The translations under genes and the position numbers were made by a program. Shown here piece by piece: positions 1 to 8,306 of a DNA stretch of 64,000 nucleotides. The notes under the pieces were generated by a model, which did no database searches, was not told the DNA's origin, and saw nothing but the letters and a program-made list of their open reading frames with translations. This DNA comes from Pseudomonadota bacterium (lineage in GTDB: Bacteria; Pseudomonadota; Gammaproteobacteria; Halothiobacillales; Halothiobacillaceae). The stretch is from NCBI GenBank assembly GCA_021801265.1, contig JAJYYE010000001.1, forward strand, positions 668,539 through 732,538. The letters are read 5' to 3'. Every line of letters starts with the position of its first letter. Positions within the stretch are counted from its first letter, which is position 1.

Positions 1-229
1 CGGCCATGGCTTGCGCGGCGTATTCGATACCGAGGGCGGCACCGAGTCGGCCATTGCGCCGCAACGGGTTATCCGGCGCGCGGTGGCTGGTGGCGGCGCA
101 CTCGATGCGGTGCTCATCCCATTGCGTCACCCGATCGAGCAGACACATGGTGCCCTGATGCGGGATGCGTGCGGCGATGCCGGCGTGATCCAGCATTCCC
201 TCCTTTGAGTATGCATCGCCTTGGGTCAT
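1..229 (-). CDS. ApeP-like 3-hydroxyacyl-ACP dehydratase (hotdog), partial
   Basis: This gene runs off the left edge; 76 codons from an ATG at 229 are visible. The N-terminal segment PHQGTMCLLDRV (about residues 23-34) followed by GIEYAAQAMA is the signature of the stand-alone hotdog dehydratases (COG4706 type) of aryl-polyene clusters, which remove water from beta-hydroxyacyl-ACP to form the conjugated chain. The start overlaps the MMPL exporter stop by 4 bp (ATGA), so it is the next gene of the same operon. A second ATG at residue 12 has a purine-rich stretch directly before it but with spacing too short for a good ribosome site. The operon already encodes another hotdog domain fused to the ligase, so two dehydratases are present. 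The C-terminus cannot be judged. Confidence 0.75.
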   Translation of the reverse strand, partial: MTQGDAYSKEGMLDHAGIAARIPHQGTMCLLDRVTQWDEHRIECAATSHRAPDNPLRRNGRLGAALGIEYAAQAMA

Positions 230-2607
230 GCCGCCGCCGGGGGTTGGTCGGTTTTTGCGAACGCTGCCGAAACCATCAAGGCCAGAATTGCACCGGGCGC
301 GACGGTGCTGCCAAAGGCATGCAAAATCGGTAATTGCGAGAAGGCGAGTGTGCCGAAGGCGATGACGGTGGTGAGGTTGGCCAAGGCGAGCGAGGCCAAT
401 GTCTGGTGATCCGGCGCTTTGCCCTGATTGAAAAACAGGGCGTAATTGGAGCCAATCGCGACGATGAGCAGCAAGCCCACGAGATTTAACATATTGAGCT
501 TCTCACCCGTGAGGTTCAGTCCCGCCATGACGAGAATCACGGCAATCAATAAGGGCAGCAGCACGCGCAGCAATCGTGCCGGGCTTCTCAATACGAAACC
601 CAGTACCACAACGATGGCGAGCAACCCGGCGAGTGACAGCGCGATGGTATTATTGAGATAGCCATTAAACAGGCGCGTGGATTCTGTATCCTTGTCGATC
701 AACAGTGCGTTGGGCACGCCGCTGGCCGCCATGGCCCGTGTTAGGGCAGCCGTGATGTGCTGCGGTTTGAGGGCGTCTTCGTCTGGGGTGTGCAGCCGAA
801 TCAACGCGAGCCACTGATCGTTTTGCGGTTGCAGCAGGGCATGAATTGCGAGGCCGAACGAGGTGCCGTTCAGGTCATCGGGCTTGAGCGGCGCTTGTTG
901 GCGAGCCTGCTCGACGGCATCAATGAACGGTGCGAGCTTGGCGGCCTGAATCGGCAACCCCTCGACGGCGGCATGCAGGTTCTGCGTGAGCGTGGCGCGA
1001 TCGGGTAAGGCTTGCTGGCGGGCGCGCTGGGTTGCTTCACTCGGCAGGAATTTGGCGGGGCTGTCGAAGCTCGTGAGTACGCCCTGTTCGACGAGTGGCG
1101 TCAGGGCGGCATCAAGGCGTTCTGCCGCTACCAGGGCCGCTTGCTGGGTTTGGGCTGTGGTCGCGATAAAATAGCGTGCATCACCGGCGCTCATGTCCGT
1201 GCGAAGTTCATCATCCACGGCTTTGGCCTGAGCTGAAATTGGGCTCAGGCCAGATAAACCCGTCTGCCAAATCGAACCATGCCGCGCGATGAGCAACACC
1301 AAACCCGCCAGCGCCAGCACCACAAACCCCCAGCGCAATAGTTGCAGGCCACGAAATACGGGCGCAAGCCCGCGGCCCAATCCGGCCAGCGAATGCCGAT
1401 TGAGCCGTGCGGTACCCAGATGCGGCAGCACAAATCGGGTAACCAGCGCGGCGGTCAGCAAACCGGCGATGGAATAGAGCCCAATTTGCGCCAAGCCTGG
1501 AAAACCTGAAAACAGAAGCGCGGCAAAGCCGGTCACCGAGGTGAGCACGCCTAGGCGGATCGTGGGCCAGAAGCGTTCCATGCCCGCTGTTGGGTTGCCG
1601 TGTTCGGATTCGTTTTGCGTCTGGATGAAGTAATAAATCGAGTAGTCGATGGCTTCGCCAATCAAGGTGGTGCCAAACCCGATGGTGATGCCATGCACCG
1701 TACCAAACCCGAGGCTGACCGTCGCAATCGCCACGGCGATGCCCGTCAGTACCGGCAACAGGCCCAGCACCAGCAGGGATACCGAGCGGTACACCAGCAG
1801 AAGCAACAGCATAATGGCGACGCTGCCGATGATGCTGAAGCGTTCCACGTCCGCCTTAATCAAACGGCGAGAATCCACCGAAAACACCGGTGCGCCGGAA
1901 ACCATCAAGCGCAGCGGTGCCATCGCCGGGTTTGAGGTGATGAGGGCGGCAAAATCGGCATGCACTTGCGCTAACGCCTTGGCCATGGCATCGGTATCGG
2001 CACCGGCATCGCGGGTTTGCAACATCAGCAGGGCCCGCGCGCCGGTGGGCGATACCCAAGCCCCGTTCTGGCTGCGTGGGGCATGATCCTGTCCGAGCTG
2101 ATTCACGATGGTGAAGGTTTCGCCGGTAGGATCGCGGGTGAAGATCTTTTGCGAAAACAGCCCGAACGGCGAGGCCAGGAGATCGATGCCGTTGGCGATG
2201 GCATCGTGCAGGCCCGTGGGGCTGAACTGTTGCGCTGTCACGGCGGGACTCAGTAGATAGCGATGATCGAACAAGAGCGCTTCATCGGCGCTGCGGGTAG
2301 GCGCATTGCCGTTGCGCACCAGGGTAAATAACTCTGATTGCCGCAAGGTGGTGCCGAGCGCTTTGGAGGCCTCGGCACGCGTGCGTGCATCACCGCCTTC
2401 AATGCCGATCAGGATCATGCGTGAAATGGCGCCATTCTTGATTTGATCGACTAAAAACGCCTGCTCTGGGGTTGGGTTCGATGGCAGAAACGCGGACATA
2501 TCTGCCGTGAAGCGGGTGTGCAGAATCACGGTAATGCTTAAGACCAAAATCAGCAGCCACAGGCCGATGACAGGTACACGCCGTTCGAAAGCAGGGTAGC
2601 GGTTCAT
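226..2607 (-). CDS. MMPL/RND-like exporter of the aryl-polyene cluster
   Basis: A 793-residue membrane protein of the COG4258 'predicted exporter' type, related to MMPL lipid transporters. It shows two similar halves. The first has a transmembrane helix near residues 12-29, a long periplasmic domain and a helix bundle with GFGTTLIGEAIDYSIYYF. The second begins near residue 660 and contains the helix segment with GSNYALFF. In APE and xanthomonadin clusters this protein is thought to move the finished aryl-polyene lipid, or its precursor, across the inner membrane. It overlaps the upstream LolA-like gene and the downstream dehydratase by 4 bp each (ATGA), implying translational coupling. Family assignment is firm; the exact cargo is inferred from neighbours. 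Confidence 0.88.
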   Translation of the reverse strand: MNRYPAFERRVPVIGLWLLILVLSITVILHTRFTADMSAFLPSNPTPEQAFLVDQIKNGAISRMILIGIEGGDARTRAEASKALGTTLRQSELFTLVRNGNAPTRSADEALLFDHRYLLSPAVTAQQFSPTGLHDAIANGIDLLASPFGLFSQKIFTRDPTGETFTIVNQLGQDHAPRSQNGAWVSPTGARALLMLQTRDAGADTDAMAKALAQVHADFAALITSNPAMAPLRLMVSGAPVFSVDSRRLIKADVERFSIIGSVAIMLLLLLVYRSVSLLVLGLLPVLTGIAVAIATVSLGFGTVHGITIGFGTTLIGEAIDYSIYYFIQTQNESEHGNPTAGMERFWPTIRLGVLTSVTGFAALLFSGFPGLAQIGLYSIAGLLTAALVTRFVLPHLGTARLNRHSLAGLGRGLAPVFRGLQLLRWGFVVLALAGLVLLIARHGSIWQTGLSGLSPISAQAKAVDDELRTDMSAGDARYFIATTAQTQQAALVAAERLDAALTPLVEQGVLTSFDSPAKFLPSEATQRARQQALPDRATLTQNLHAAVEGLPIQAAKLAPFIDAVEQARQQAPLKPDDLNGTSFGLAIHALLQPQNDQWLALIRLHTPDEDALKPQHITAALTRAMAASGVPNALLIDKDTESTRLFNGYLNNTIALSLAGLLAIVVVLGFVLRSPARLLRVLLPLLIAVILVMAGLNLTGEKLNMLNLVGLLLIVAIGSNYALFFNQGKAPDHQTLASLALANLTTVIAFGTLAFSQLPILHAFGSTVAPGAILALMVSAAFAKTDQPPAAA

Positions 2608-3197
2608 GGGGCGGAAGGCGAGGCGGGTCGGATCGTCATCACCGAGCGGTCGCCATTGGTTTGATCATATTCGATCATCTGCACGCTATCGCCAGCGCCG
2701 GTGACACTAATGTTTTTAATCAGGCTCGCGATCCGCGTATCCGTGGGTAAGAGCAGCAGCGTCCAATGTGCAGGGTCGCCGCTGAGTTCGAGCGCATAGC
2801 TTTGTTTCAAAATCGCCGCGTTGCCGGTGAGCAGCCCGCGCATGCTGTTGGCATAGGCGGTGGCTTCCGGGTGCTCGGCCAAATGTAGCGTATAGGTTTG
2901 ACCTTGGCGCGTGTAGGTGAGCACCGCGTCTTGAATGATCATCACCTCATCGCGCGGCGCGGTGGTGTGCTTTTCCAGATAATCCGGCGGGCGGAACGTG
3001 AGTTTGCCTTCTGACAGGAGCGGGGTATCGAGCACGCCAATGAATTTTTCTTCCGTGAAGCGCGCCGCACTCTGACGGTGATTCGCCACCGATTGCAGCA
3101 CCGTTGCGGTACTCCAACTTGTCGGTGGCTCAGCGGTCGCCCGCAATGGCCAGAAAAACCATGCCAACAAAAATATCAACAACCATCGACGCATCAT
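2604..3197 (-). CDS. LolA-like outer-membrane lipid carrier protein
   Basis: A 197-residue periplasmic protein with an N-terminal signal peptide (MMRRW followed by a hydrophobic run ending at ATAEPP). The mature part resembles the LolA-like carriers (DUF2092/LolA fold) found in APE clusters, with the segment FTEEKFIGVLDTPLLSEG near the start. The open frame extends upstream to 3281, but I chose the ATG at 3197: it overlaps the acyltransferase stop codon as ATGA, like the other junctions in this operon, and places the signal peptide at the N-terminus. The protein probably shuttles the lipid product, or a lipoprotein-like intermediate, between the MMPL exporter and the outer membrane; that role is inferred from context. 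Confidence 0.8.
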   Translation of the reverse strand: MMRRWLLIFLLAWFFWPLRATAEPPTSWSTATVLQSVANHRQSAARFTEEKFIGVLDTPLLSEGKLTFRPPDYLEKHTTAPRDEVMIIQDAVLTYTRQGQTYTLHLAEHPEATAYANSMRGLLTGNAAILKQSYALELSGDPAHWTLLLLPTDTRIASLIKNISVTGAGDSVQMIEYDQTNGDRSVMTIRPASPSAP

Positions 3198-4117
3198 GCA
3201 GCGGGCTCTCTCTTGTGTGACGATGGCGGCGGCGCCCAGAAATCGTAAAAATTGAACCAATTGTAGGGTGCTGAACGACAAAGCGATTCCAAAATTTTCA
3301 CATAATGATCTTGCGCGCTCATGATGGCCTCATTGCGATCAGCGCGCGCGGTTTCGCTAAAATCCGCCAGTTGCTCGAAGTGCACGCGATACCGGTTGCC
3401 GCCCAAATACAACCCTGCCATAAAATACACCGGCTTTTTCAGCAAGGCCGCCACGCGAAACGGGCCGAGCGCAAACGCGGCGGGTGCACCCAAAAACAGG
3501 CATTTGCGCAGAATATCTTGCGGCAAACTGCGATCGGCGAGCATCCCGACGAGATGGCCCGTTTCGAGCCGGGATTGCGCCGTCAGCATCGAATCCACCT
3601 GCCCCAGCGGGATGATGTCGTCTACGGCCTCGGGGTCGACCAGCGCGAGTAGCGCATTAATTTTCCGAGCATTTTCCGGGTACATCAACATGCTCACACG
3701 GCGCTTGGCGTTGACCTTGCCCACCGAACGCAAGGCTTCAAAGCTGCCAAAATGCGCGCCGATCACAATCGCACCCTGCGGTGAATCGAATAATTCTTGA
3801 TTGACGAATTCGATCTCAAACAGATCATGGCGGCGGTCGAGCAGATATACCCGATCATGTACGGTGCTGGCAAACGCAAAAAAATGCCGGAACACCTCGA
3901 TGCCCTGAGCCGGGCGACCAAAAATGCGTGCGAGATAAGTTTGCGAGGCGCGGCGGGCGGCGGGTACAAACAACAAGAAATACAGCGCGATGGGATACAA
4001 AACCCATCGGCTCAGCCGCCGCCCCAAATGTCGCGAGAGCCACAGCATCAGTCGCAGCATGAATTGGCTGCCGCGTTCGGGGCGGCCTTGCCACGTTGCA
4101 TTCGCGGGGTTGCTCAT
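3194..4117 (-). CDS. LpxL/HtrB-family lipid acyltransferase of the APE cluster
   Basis: A 307-residue member of the lysophospholipid/lauroyl acyltransferase superfamily (COG4261-like). An amphipathic to transmembrane N-terminus (about residues 20-55) is followed by GAHFGSFEALR, the HX4E form of the acyltransferase catalytic motif also used by LpxL/HtrB. A later block around MLADRS and the FLGAPAAFALGPFR segment fits the same fold. In APE clusters such an enzyme is expected to attach an acyl or polyene chain to a lipid anchor at the inner membrane. It overlaps both neighbours by 4 bp. Family call is strong; the acceptor lipid cannot be told from sequence. Confidence 0.85.
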   Translation of the reverse strand: MSNPANATWQGRPERGSQFMLRLMLWLSRHLGRRLSRWVLYPIALYFLLFVPAARRASQTYLARIFGRPAQGIEVFRHFFAFASTVHDRVYLLDRRHDLFEIEFVNQELFDSPQGAIVIGAHFGSFEALRSVGKVNAKRRVSMLMYPENARKINALLALVDPEAVDDIIPLGQVDSMLTAQSRLETGHLVGMLADRSLPQDILRKCLFLGAPAAFALGPFRVAALLKKPVYFMAGLYLGGNRYRVHFEQLADFSETARADRNEAIMSAQDHYVKILESLCRSAPYNWFNFYDFWAPPPSSHKREPAA

Positions 4118-5772
4118 ACCTCAATCCCCTTGGACCGGCTCACGGCGCCGGTGACTGCCACCCCGTCGGCCATTCGCACAGAAAACGCGCAGCGATCGGT
4201 ATCGGCAGAAAGATCCAGTGACACCTGGGCATCGGGCAATACCGGCTGCAAGAACTTGGCCTGTTCGATGCGCAAACCGGCGGGCGAAACACGCCAGTGG
4301 GTGGCGACGCGCTCGACGACCCAATCGAGCAGCAAGGCACCCGGCACAAGGGGGTGTCCCGGAAAATGCCCCGCGAACACGGGGTGGGCCGCCGGGATAT
4401 GCCAGGTCGTTTGCGTCTTGGGTGCCGTGGCGGCGAGATGCCGATCAAATACCGCCTGCAAGGCCATTTGGGGTAATTTCCCGGTCACGTTGTACGGCAA
4501 GGTGTCGACTCGAATCAGCGGCCTGGGCAGGAATACCGGGTCCAGCCGTTCGCGCAGGGCCGCCATGATTTCTGCGCCGGTGCGGTTGGGCGCAATGACC
4601 AGCGCACACAGGCGCGTAATGGCGCGCTGCGTATGGGCCGCCTTGGGCAGAAAAAACACGCCGTCGGCCACGTCGTCGATGGCCTTGAGTTGGGCGGTCA
4701 AATAATTGAGTGAGCTGCGTTTGCCGGCCATATTGACCTGATCGGCGACGCGTCCGAGCAGGTAAAACCGTCCATCGGGGGCAATCTGCACGCGGTCCGA
4801 TAACATCACCGGTACTTCGATATGCCCACCTGCGGCGATAAATAATGCGTCGTCCAGACTCGCTGGGGCAGGCGTGAGTTGAATGCCGGGAAACAATGTC
4901 CAAGTCGCCGATTGCGTCGGGCGGCGCGTGGCGATCTGGCCGGTTTCCGTGCTGCCATAAATCTCAAACAGCAGTGCACCGGTAGTGGCTTCGGCACGCG
5001 CGGCGAGTTCGAGCGAGAGCGGTGCCGTGGCCAGCAGCAGCCGGTCAATTTTGGGAATCGGGATGTCTGCATCCAGCAGGGCCTGCAGGTGAAATGGCGT
5101 TGTGACCAGCATGCGCGGCTCGGGCATGGCATCGAGCGCGGCCACGATATCCGCCGGATAAAACGGTTTGCCCGACCACAGCGGGCAGCGGCCGATCAGG
5201 CACAAGAGCACCGTCGATTCAAAGCCGAACATGTGCTGCGGCGGCACGGTACCGACAAGACTCATCGGTTGCGCATCGAGCCCGAGTTGGCGCGCCCCGG
5301 CCTGGATATTCTGCACCAGCTTGTCCCAGGATTTGACATGCGGCACCGGCAAGCCGGTCGAACCGGAGGTGAACACCCGTGCCACCACATGCGCCGCCGC
5401 TACCTGCGGCAGGGTTTCAGCGAGGGGCAAATCGCGGGGGTATTCCTGATACCCAAAATGGGCATAAGGGAACGGCCAATCATCGTGATCGTGCAGGCAA
5501 AGCGCATGGGGTGCATCGGCAAAGATTTGGCGCAATGTTTCCTCGGTATAGGTCGAGGGCAGAAGATTGGTTTTCCCCGCCAGAATCGCGGCCGCAAAGC
5601 CCACCATGAAGCGGTAGCGATCCTGGCAGATATTCACGATGGGATCGTGCGTGCCCAACTGTGCGGCCAACGCGTGAGCATCGCGGATAAACTGCCCGAC
5701 CATCACGGCGCCCGTGGGCCGATAAAACATTTTCTGCCGCAGATCAGCGTACACAAGCGGGAGCGATATCAT
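4114..5772 (-). CDS. AMP-dependent acyl ligase fused to a C-terminal hotdog dehydratase
   Basis: A 552-residue fusion. The first ~450 residues form an ANL-superfamily adenylating domain: TSGSTG core motif (phosphate binding), FEIYGSTE, and a GRVADQVNMAGKR hinge. The last ~95 residues form a hotdog domain with HPVFAGHFPGHPLVPGALLLDWV, close to FabZ/ApeI dehydratases. In characterised APE pathways the adenylation enzyme loads the aryl starter onto an ACP and a separate dehydratase acts during elongation; here both activities sit on one polypeptide. The gene ends in a 4-bp overlap with the acyltransferase and starts 10 bp after the membrane protein stop. Substrate (for example a 4-hydroxybenzoate-type acid) is inferred only from cluster type. 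Confidence 0.88.
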   Translation of the reverse strand: MISLPLVYADLRQKMFYRPTGAVMVGQFIRDAHALAAQLGTHDPIVNICQDRYRFMVGFAAAILAGKTNLLPSTYTEETLRQIFADAPHALCLHDHDDWPFPYAHFGYQEYPRDLPLAETLPQVAAAHVVARVFTSGSTGLPVPHVKSWDKLVQNIQAGARQLGLDAQPMSLVGTVPPQHMFGFESTVLLCLIGRCPLWSGKPFYPADIVAALDAMPEPRMLVTTPFHLQALLDADIPIPKIDRLLLATAPLSLELAARAEATTGALLFEIYGSTETGQIATRRPTQSATWTLFPGIQLTPAPASLDDALFIAAGGHIEVPVMLSDRVQIAPDGRFYLLGRVADQVNMAGKRSSLNYLTAQLKAIDDVADGVFFLPKAAHTQRAITRLCALVIAPNRTGAEIMAALRERLDPVFLPRPLIRVDTLPYNVTGKLPQMALQAVFDRHLAATAPKTQTTWHIPAAHPVFAGHFPGHPLVPGALLLDWVVERVATHWRVSPAGLRIEQAKFLQPVLPDAQVSLDLSADTDRCAFSVRMADGVAVTGAVSRSKGIEV

Positions 5773-5781
5773 CGTATGGGG

Positions 5782-6456
5782 CTAGGGTTCAGGGTGCGTG
5801 ACGGGCTGACGACGGGCCAGCGCCGCGCGACGATAGGCACGAAACGCACTCATCGGGCCCAGTTGATCTTCCGGAGGCAGCACGCGGCGACGCACCAGAT
5901 ATTCAACGCCGAACATCAGCACGAGAAACGGCAGGGTCAGGGTATTGGCAAAAACCGACCACACCAGGATGGGCACGAACAGATACAACAGCACCGAAGT
6001 GAAGGCCATGATGAAGAAAAATGCAGTCCAGGCCTGGGTAACGCGGGTGGTGTAGCGCACCAGCAGGGGGTTCATGTGGGGGTGAAGTACGCCGGCAAAA
6101 CGGGTACACACCGATTCGCGATCCTGGCGCAGGCTCTGGCCGAACCAGAACCCCAGCACCAGATTTGCCGTGACGTGTTGCAGCAGATAAATCAGGCTGA
6201 TCCGGGTTTGCAGTTGCGGTAACAGCATCAGCGCGCCGCCGATTATCAAGGCCGCCGTCAGCAAGGCCATGTTTTTGCCGAATGTCCGCCACAACACATC
6301 CAGCGTAATCAGGGTGATGGGTAAAAAGGCCAGGGCTACCAGCGGGCCGGAAATCCGATCTTTCGGACTCAAAAAATTCGCCAGCAGCACATCAAGCCCA
6401 AGCAGGAGCAAAATCAGAATACCCTTGATACGGCCAATGCGCTCGGAGCAAATCAT
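5782..6456 (-). CDS. COG4648-type integral membrane protein of the APE cluster
   Basis: A 224-residue multi-helix membrane protein with hydrophobic segments near residues 10-30, 36-55, 60-80, 85-105, and two more between 140 and 185, ending in a basic cytosolic tail. It matches the predicted membrane proteins (COG4648) that recur between the ACP and the ligase in aryl-polyene clusters. Its biochemical role has not been established in the family; a scaffold or a partner for lipid assembly are both possible. It begins 8 bp downstream of the acyl carrier protein stop, so the two are surely co-transcribed. Confidence 0.7.
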   Translation of the reverse strand: MICSERIGRIKGILILLLLGLDVLLANFLSPKDRISGPLVALAFLPITLITLDVLWRTFGKNMALLTAALIIGGALMLLPQLQTRISLIYLLQHVTANLVLGFWFGQSLRQDRESVCTRFAGVLHPHMNPLLVRYTTRVTQAWTAFFFIMAFTSVLLYLFVPILVWSVFANTLTLPFLVLMFGVEYLVRRRVLPPEDQLGPMSAFRAYRRAALARRQPVTHPEP

Positions 6457-6464
6457 GAGGCGGC

Positions 6465-6734
6465 CTATTTGGTGCGATGGTCGGTAATGTGCTGCACCAG
6501 ATAACGCAGCGAGGAGAAAATCCGCGTGTTGTCTTCATCGTCGCTGCGCAGGGCAAAACCGTAGCGTTTGGAGACCATCATCGCAATTTCCAGAATGTCG
6601 ATGGAGTCGAGCCCCAGTCCTTGGCCGAACAGCGGCGCATCGGCATCAATATCCGCCGCGCTGACCTCTAAATTCAGGCCATCGACGATCAGGTTGGCCA
6701 CTTCATCCACCAGTTCTTGGGTTGTATCTGTCAT
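6465..6734 (-). CDS. Acyl carrier protein 1 (APE cluster)
   Basis: An 89-residue acyl carrier protein. The motif GLGLDSIDILEIAM places the phosphopantetheine-bearing serine at residue 44, flanked by acidic helices as in AcpP. The open frame can begin 18 bp upstream (6752), but the ATG at 6734 is preceded by a GGGA element about 10 nt away while the longer start has none, so I use 6734. It lies between the ketosynthase and the COG4648 membrane protein. Together with the second ACP upstream it matches the paired ACPs (ApeE/ApeF) of described clusters, one of which typically accepts the aryl starter unit. Confidence 0.9.
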   Translation of the reverse strand: MTDTTQELVDEVANLIVDGLNLEVSAADIDADAPLFGQGLGLDSIDILEIAMMVSKRYGFALRSDDEDNTRIFSSLRYLVQHITDHRTK

Positions 6735-6766
6735 TTCAATTGATCCCTGCATATTTTTTTGGCGAA

Positions 6767-8011
6767 TTAAACCGGATTAAACGCTTTGAATGCAAGTACG
6801 GCATTACTGCCGCCAAACGCAAACGCGCTGCATAACGCCGCGCTCAAGCCGGTACCGCGTTGCGCATGGGTGATGTGCCGTACCCCGGCGCAGAGTGGGT
6901 CGATGATACCCAGATGCGCGGTAGGCGGAATCGCATCCTGCTGCAGTGCCAACACGGTGATTAAGGCTTCAATCGCCCCGGTCGCGCCCATCGCATGGCC
7001 GTGCATCGATTTGGTCGCACTCACGGCCAAGTGTTCAGCCTGCGCGCCAAATACGGTTTTTAGGGCCCGGATTTCCGTGGGGTCGCCTTCGCGGGTGGCG
7101 GTACCGTGGGCATTCACATAGCCAATCGCTTCGGGCGCAAAACCGGCCTGATCGAGTGCTTGGCGTAGCGCACGCACCTGACCGTGTTCCTCCGGGCGCA
7201 CGAGATGGGTGTGATCACAACTTGCGCCATAACCCACCATTTCCGCCAGAATTGCCGCACCGCGCGCCATGGCGTGATCCCAGTCTTCGAGCACCAGTGC
7301 CGCTGCGCCTTCGGCCAGTACCAAGCCGCGCCGCTCGGCATGAAACGGTCGGCAGGCACGATACGCCGTTTCCACATCGCCCGGTGCCAGTACGCGCATC
7401 GCTTCCCAGGCGCGCACCACGCCATAGGCCAGCGGCGCGTCGGAGCCGCCGGCCAGCATGATGTCCGCATCGCCATGACGGATGCGATGAAATGCTTCAC
7501 CGATCGCCACCGCTGCCGACGCACAGGCCACGGTATAGGTCAAACAGGAGTTACCCAGCCCCAGCGCAATACCGATGTGCGCCGAGGCGGCATTGTTCAT
7601 GCCTTTTATGACCGCCGTCGGGGGTAAGCGCTCCTGGCCGTTGAGCCACAAATCGCGATAACTTTTTTCAAAAACCAGCGTGCCGCCGAGCGCTGTACCC
7701 CAGGCCACACCCGCAGCAGGGTTATCGGCACTGCGTGCCAGACCTGCGTGATCCCAGGCCTCTAGTGCCGCCACCATGCCCAGTTGGGCAAAGCGATCCA
7801 TCGTGCCGAGCACAGGCCTGGGGATGCGGTCGGTGGGTTCAAACTGGGTGCACCGTACCGCAGGCAGGGATAGTCCGTGCGGTTTATCGTCGGTTTCATA
7901 GTGCGTGACGGCCGACTCTCCAGCCAGCATCCGCTGGAAAAAATCCTGTGTCGAGCCGCCAAACGGGCTGACCATGCCCAGACCCGTGATGGCAACCCGC
8001 CGAGGCATCAT
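6767..8011 (-). CDS. FabF-like beta-ketoacyl-ACP synthase II (APE elongation)
   Basis: A 414-residue KAS II enzyme that would condense malonyl-ACP with the growing chain. The catalytic triad looks intact: Cys163 in YTVACASAA, His302 in NAHGTATREGD and His339 in KSMHGHAMGATG. It is therefore a working ketosynthase rather than a chain-length factor, which lacks the Cys. Its start ATG at 8011 overlaps the upstream ACP stop by one base (TGATG); a second ATG lies one codon further. Characterised APE operons carry more than one ketosynthase-like gene and a ketoreductase; any others would have to lie beyond the left edge. Confidence 0.9.
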   Translation of the reverse strand: MMPRRVAITGLGMVSPFGGSTQDFFQRMLAGESAVTHYETDDKPHGLSLPAVRCTQFEPTDRIPRPVLGTMDRFAQLGMVAALEAWDHAGLARSADNPAAGVAWGTALGGTLVFEKSYRDLWLNGQERLPPTAVIKGMNNAASAHIGIALGLGNSCLTYTVACASAAVAIGEAFHRIRHGDADIMLAGGSDAPLAYGVVRAWEAMRVLAPGDVETAYRACRPFHAERRGLVLAEGAAALVLEDWDHAMARGAAILAEMVGYGASCDHTHLVRPEEHGQVRALRQALDQAGFAPEAIGYVNAHGTATREGDPTEIRALKTVFGAQAEHLAVSATKSMHGHAMGATGAIEALITVLALQQDAIPPTAHLGIIDPLCAGVRHITHAQRGTGLSAALCSAFAFGGSNAVLAFKAFNPV

Positions 8012-8259
8012 CAGCGCGCCCTGGATTCGGTACGGTTGCAGAATCGCTCAACCATATCGAGCAAGTCCTGCACCGTATCGGGCGTTTGTGTATCGGTCGG
8101 TATACTGACGCCGCAACGTTCCTCGAATTCGAAAATCAATTCCAGCAAGGTAAATGAGTCAATACCGAGCGCATCAAGGCGAGCTTCGGGCGTGACTCGG
8201 TTCGGATCGGTTTGCGTCCGCTCGGTCAAAAAATCGCGAATCAGTTGAATCGAATCCAT
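8011..8259 (-). CDS. Acyl carrier protein 2 (APE cluster)
   Basis: An 82-residue acyl carrier protein with LGIDSFTLLELIFEFEE; the predicted phosphopantetheine serine is residue 35. The frame extends to a TTG at 8310 that would overlap the antiporter stop, but this adds 17 residues absent from ACPs. The ATG at 8259 has a GAAAG element eight bases upstream, so I chose it. The Phe after the modified serine and the strongly acidic helix II distinguish it from the other ACP, suggesting different partner enzymes. It overlaps the ketosynthase start (TGATG). Confidence 0.88.
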   Translation of the reverse strand: MDSIQLIRDFLTERTQTDPNRVTPEARLDALGIDSFTLLELIFEFEERCGVSIPTDTQTPDTVQDLLDMVERFCNRTESRAR

Positions 8260-8306
8260 GGGTTGCTTTCTATTATTTAAGGGTGTGGTTAGTATCAAAA
8301 AATCGA

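Noticed and set aside
3797..6222. Long plus-strand open frames opposite the acyltransferase and ligase genes (302 and 447 residues)
   Set aside because: Their composition is Arg/Gln/His-rich without domains and they are exact antisense shadows of well-supported APE genes.
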